Below are positions 19,870 to 22,705 of a DNA stretch of 22,705 bases, one piece after another. Below the pieces are notes generated by a model that saw nothing but the letters and a program-made list of their open reading frames with translations, was not told where the DNA came from and did not search any database. Where the stretch lies: the IMG/VR virus record IMGVR_UViG_3300017963_000771, positions 1-22,705 of that record. One strand, written 5' to 3'. Every line of letters begins with the position of its first letter. Positions within the stretch are counted from its first letter, which is position 1. This DNA comes from a virus. Made by a program: the position numbers and the translations under genes.

Positions 19870-22599
19870 ATGAAATACGCAAAGCAGCTTTTTCTCGTTG
19901 GGCTGTTCCTGGCCCTTTCGGCCACGCTGGCAGCTGGGGGGATTCATACCCATTTACCCCGAGGGGTGAACGCTGCGCACGACACCGTTGAAGTGGATGC
20001 CGGCGACCAGTTCATCGCCGCGAACGTGGACGCTGACACGGTGGATGTGACCGGGGATGTAACCGCAGGCTTTTTCTATGGGGACGGCTCCAACCTGACC
20101 GGAGTGGGCCTTTCTGCTTCTTCTGCGGTGACTCTTTCTGCAAAGGCAGGCGAGAATATTGATGCGGGGGAAGCAGTATACATCTCGGGGGCAACCGGCC
20201 AGGTTCCGCAAGTTTCCCTGGCTGATAATACCGATCAATCAAAATCCCAAGTAATCGGCGTGGCGGCTGAAACGAAGACGACCGGACAGACGATTCTCAT
20301 TCGTGTCAAGGGCCTGGTAACCGGGCTCGATACATCAACGCCAGGCTGGAGCGATGGTGAACAGCTGTACTTGTCTGCGGCTGGGGCGCTGGTCAATTCC
20401 CGGCCCACTTCGGGCGAAGTGTGGACCGTCGCCTACGTGGCCTATTCCAATGTAAGCACCGGCAAACTTTTAGTCGCCATCGGGACCGAACCGCATTACC
20501 TGGCAGCTGCCAGCGGGGAGGATGTAGAAATTCGGCTCGGGGATTCAGGCGGGGTTACGTCCCTGGAGATTGAAGACTACGGCGATAATGTGGTGGCGAA
20601 GATCAATAGCGACGGGGGATTCCTGGCAACCGATTATGTGCTCGATGGAACTACCCTGACGGCCACCTTTTCAGAGGCGAATTCGGCCCTGGATGGGATC
20701 GGGGTAACGGTCACCGCTGCGAACTTGACCGAACTCACGGACGCCTCTGAAACTACCCTGCACAGCCATGCAGGCGGCGGCGGCGCACTGGACGATTCAG
20801 TTACCACCGATTCCATGCTCATAAATGATGAATTGACGACCGGGGGTTTTCTGCGTCGCAGAGAAAGGGCGGCTTTCAAATTGCAGGATATTCGGGACGG
20901 GGCCGACAACGGATACTCCATTCAGGATATCATTCAATACAAAGACGAATACTTTGCTTCTATGGATCTCGGGGCCGGTGGGTATGGTATTCTGTTTCAT
21001 ATGAACCCTGACACTTCATCATATGGCCTATTCACCGAAGAAGACAATCCAGGCAGCGGGCGCGCGCCCTGGTGTTTTGCCATCTATAAAGGCGACCTTT
21101 ATGTGGGATATGGACAGGATGCCAACGACGGCGATATTGCTGTCTGGAACGAAGCCCTCGGCGACTGGACTGTGGTCTATGACGGTTCCTATGATACCGT
21201 CTACGATTTGCAGGTTTATGGAGATTCCCTTTATGCGGGAATGGGGGATGCGTCCGGAGAGGGGGATATCCTCTCGACTGGCGATGGAAGTTCCTGGGTA
21301 GTGACTCATAACACGATAGACTATACCGCCAAAGCCCTGGAAGTGTGGAACGGAAAACTGTATGCCGCTACATCCACCGCCGCAGCTGGCGGATATGGCT
21401 ATCTGTGGGAATACGATGGGGATACCTGGACGGTAATAGGGAACCCAAACACGACCCACGATATTATATGCCTGAAGGGCTTCGGCAAATATCTATTTAT
21501 GGGTATGGGGGACAGTTCCAATGAAGGCGACCTTTACACCTGGGACGGGGACGCCTTCAATACTTTTTCTCTGGATACTTCCTACGACAGAATAGACGCC
21601 CTGGAAGTGTATAACGGAAGGCTGATAATCGGCTATTATGACGGGTCTGACGGTGGCGATGTGGTGGCGTTAAATGGGGAAGATGGGACGACGACTATTC
21701 TGAACCTGAGCGGAACAACGGATGCAACCGCAGCCCTTTATGCCGACAGGGATGGAACCTTGTGGATCGGTTCGGGATTCGGGAATGACCAAGCGGCAAT
21801 CTATAAATACAGTTCGGGGGGCAATCAATATCAGGGGGAACAAGATCCGCTTTTATATGATCGACACTTCCGAAAAAAAGTGACATTTAAGGATTCGATT
21901 CAAACATCAGGGGCGTTTTATTCCACGAACAATATTTTGCTCGGGACAGAGAATTCCCATGGCGGCGATTTGTCGATTGTTATCTCTACCGGAACCAGCC
22001 CCACGGAAACGGTGACTGGCGCTGCTGCTTTGTTTGTGGAAGATATTGCGGGTAGTGCAGAAATGCGGGTGCGGGATGAAGCCGATAATGTGACTACTAT
22101 ATCCGCTAATGTGGGGGGATATCCTGCCAGCCTGGCGGTCGATGCCCTGCACCCTTATGCTGCCATGTTTGAAAATTCAAGGGTCGGTCTTCGGACCTAC
22201 ATGGCCACGCGCAGAGCGTATAAATTGTTGCAACAAATGGCCCATGCTGGGGGATTTTTGTCCGCAGATTCCACGATTATTGCCGAGGTGGACATATCGG
22301 TCCGCGATTGGGACGCCGATCAAGAACAGCTGAGAATAAAACACCAGCTGTTACGAGATGCTTGGTTTCTGGAACGCAACAGGCTGATCGCCCTTTCCGA
22401 TTCTATTCTGGCAAATTGGGAAGAACCAGCCGAGGCACCGATTCTGCGGGCTTTGGGCCATACCATTGAACCGCCCCTGCCTAAAATTCCAGACTTGAAA
22501 GACGCACCCCCGTTATATGAAAAAAAGCCCCGCCCTGCCTGGATAACAGAATCCCTTCGTAGGCAGGGCAAAGAGTACCCCCCGCCATTGAGGGGGTGA
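19870..22599 (+). CDS. Fibre-like protein with signal peptide and seven-bladed beta-propeller
   Basis: This 909-residue protein has several regions. Residues 1-22 (MKYAKQ, then LFLVGLFLALSATLAA) are a classic Sec signal peptide without a lipobox cysteine. About 64-80 contains FFYGDGSNLTGVG, common in fibres and surface proteins. About 86-206 is a beta domain found in many phage fibres (AGEAVYISGATGQVPQVSLA, GLVTGLDTSTPGWSDGEQLY). About 345-650 holds seven repeats of roughly 41 residues with a L-Y-G/A core followed by a D-W-T-like end, fitting a beta-propeller. About 700-746 has LFVEDIAGSAEMRVRDEADN, typical of phage fibre C-terminal halves. The end is helical and then proline-rich (IPDLKDAPPLYEKKPRPAW). 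AAAGGAG upstream supports this ATG. It is probably a receptor-binding or surface-displayed protein. Confidence 0.75.
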   Translation: MKYAKQLFLVGLFLALSATLAAGGIHTHLPRGVNAAHDTVEVDAGDQFIAANVDADTVDVTGDVTAGFFYGDGSNLTGVGLSASSAVTLSAKAGENIDAGEAVYISGATGQVPQVSLADNTDQSKSQVIGVAAETKTTGQTILIRVKGLVTGLDTSTPGWSDGEQLYLSAAGALVNSRPTSGEVWTVAYVAYSNVSTGKLLVAIGTEPHYLAAASGEDVEIRLGDSGGVTSLEIEDYGDNVVAKINSDGGFLATDYVLDGTTLTATFSEANSALDGIGVTVTAANLTELTDASETTLHSHAGGGGALDDSVTTDSMLINDELTTGGFLRRRERAAFKLQDIRDGADNGYSIQDIIQYKDEYFASMDLGAGGYGILFHMNPDTSSYGLFTEEDNPGSGRAPWCFAIYKGDLYVGYGQDANDGDIAVWNEALGDWTVVYDGSYDTVYDLQVYGDSLYAGMGDASGEGDILSTGDGSSWVVTHNTIDYTAKALEVWNGKLYAATSTAAAGGYGYLWEYDGDTWTVIGNPNTTHDIICLKGFGKYLFMGMGDSSNEGDLYTWDGDAFNTFSLDTSYDRIDALEVYNGRLIIGYYDGSDGGDVVALNGEDGTTTILNLSGTTDATAALYADRDGTLWIGSGFGNDQAAIYKYSSGGNQYQGEQDPLLYDRHFRKKVTFKDSIQTSGAFYSTNNILLGTENSHGGDLSIVISTGTSPTETVTGAAALFVEDIAGSAEMRVRDEADNVTTISANVGGYPASLAVDALHPYAAMFENSRVGLRTYMATRRAYKLLQQMAHAGGFLSADSTIIAEVDISVRDWDADQEQLRIKHQLLRDAWFLERNRLIALSDSILANWEEPAEAPILRALGHTIEPPLPKIPDLKDAPPLYEKKPRPAWITESLRRQGKEYPPPLRG
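22520..22569 (-). terminator. Possible minus-strand intrinsic terminator inside the fibre gene end
   Basis: GCCCTGCCT (22532-22540) and AGGCAGGGC (22561-22569) form a perfect 9-base-pair stem, extended inside by GGAT/ATCC (22541-22544 with 22551-22554). Read on the minus strand, the stem is followed by GGGGC and seven Ts (22526 down to 22520), the form of an intrinsic terminator. The hairpin overlaps codons for the fibre C-terminus. No convergent minus-strand gene is visible before the window ends, so it might block antisense transcription, or the symmetry could be chance. Confidence 0.45.
22577..22597 (+). other. Hairpin overlapping the fibre stop codon
   Basis: ACCCCC (22577-22582) pairs with GGGGGT (22592-22597) around a nine-base loop, ending in the first base of the stop codon. 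No T run follows on the plus strand. It resembles the other GC-rich hairpins that follow structural genes in this window. Confidence 0.4.
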
Positions 22600-22644
22600 A
22601 AATCATAACGGGCCGTGATGCCCAAAAAAAGAAAGGACGCTGCC

Positions 22645-22705
22645 ATGTTTCGAGACGAGGCTGGAAAGATTTCAAACGTGCGGGTAATGTCTTTTATGTG
22701 CCTGC
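22645..22705 (+). CDS. Start of a small protein, possibly holin-like (truncated by window end)
   Basis: Twenty codons are visible, beginning MFRDEAGKIS and turning hydrophobic at VMSFMCL as the window ends. GAAAGGA (22631-22637) is 7 bases upstream of the ATG, so the start is convincing. Small phage proteins that begin with a short charged segment (D-E-x-G-x-x-S-x-x-R-V-M-S-F) followed by membrane helices are common after tail genes and are often annotated as holins or phage membrane proteins. This assignment is by resemblance of the first residues and position only. Confidence 0.5.
   Translation, partial: MFRDEAGKISNVRVMSFMCL

Noticed and set aside
20902-22599. Diversity-generating retroelement target in the fibre-like protein
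   Set aside because: No reverse transcriptase, template repeat or C-type lectin-like variable region is present in the window.
22611-22628. GGGC-CGTGAT-GCCC hairpin followed by seven As
   Set aside because: The A run follows on the plus strand, so this is not a plus-strand terminator, and on the minus strand the T run precedes the stem. The stem has only four pairs.
1-22705. tRNA genes, CRISPR arrays, insertion sequences, attachment sites, integrase or repressor genes
   Set aside because: I saw no cloverleaf-like sequence, no regular spacer-repeat array, no transposase and no lysogeny gene on either strand. The plus-strand structural genes and short gaps account for the whole window.

Overview
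The window is the late structural module of a tailed double-stranded DNA phage or prophage, almost certainly with a long non-contractile (siphovirus-like) tail. All convincing genes are on the plus strand and are tightly packed, many with stop/start overlaps. The gene families (P27-type small terminase, HK97-type portal, ClpP-like prohead protease, HK97-type capsid, gp6/gp16/gp10-like connectors, DUF3168, TAC-like chaperone, BR0599/GTA-like tail tip, DUF2793) are usual in phages of Gram-negative bacteria, especially proteobacteria. Nothing in the sequence fixes the host. There is no integrase, repressor, replication gene, tRNA or att site, so temperate and virulent lifestyles cannot be told apart.

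Layout: 40-2178 DNA packaging (small and large terminase). 2296-2472 a 58-residue membrane protein that overlaps the portal start. 2472-5758 portal, maturation protease and major capsid protein. 5776-8570 an accessory cassette of four genes bounded by strong stem-loops: a putative decoration protein, a beta-helix protein that looks like a head fibre, and two tandem paralogous proteins. 8586-10367 head-tail connector, head closure, tail completion and tail terminator. 10385-13551 tail tube protein with an inserted domain, a tail assembly chaperone pair made by an apparent programmed -1 frameshift, and a short tape measure. 13553-19341 tail tip: a mosaic hub-like protein carrying a GATase1-like domain and a ConA-like domain, a four-cysteine BR0599 protein, and a large tail-tip (J/megatron-like) protein. 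19348-22599 a DUF2793 protein and a 909-residue fibre-like protein with a signal peptide and a predicted seven-bladed beta-propeller. 22645-end the start of a small protein, possibly a holin.

The genes work together in order. The terminase docks on the portal and fills a protease-matured HK97-fold capsid, which is probably decorated by the cassette products. The connector proteins seal the head and join the tail. The frameshifted chaperone loads tube protein on the tape measure. The hub, tip and fibre proteins recognise the cell and open its envelope.

The most unusual parts are the accessory head cassette, the composite hub protein at 13553-16120, and the secreted-looking propeller protein at 19870-22599. 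The best supported non-obvious element is the frameshift site at 11316-11340. Domain calls rest on recognising motifs by eye; no database or structure search was run.
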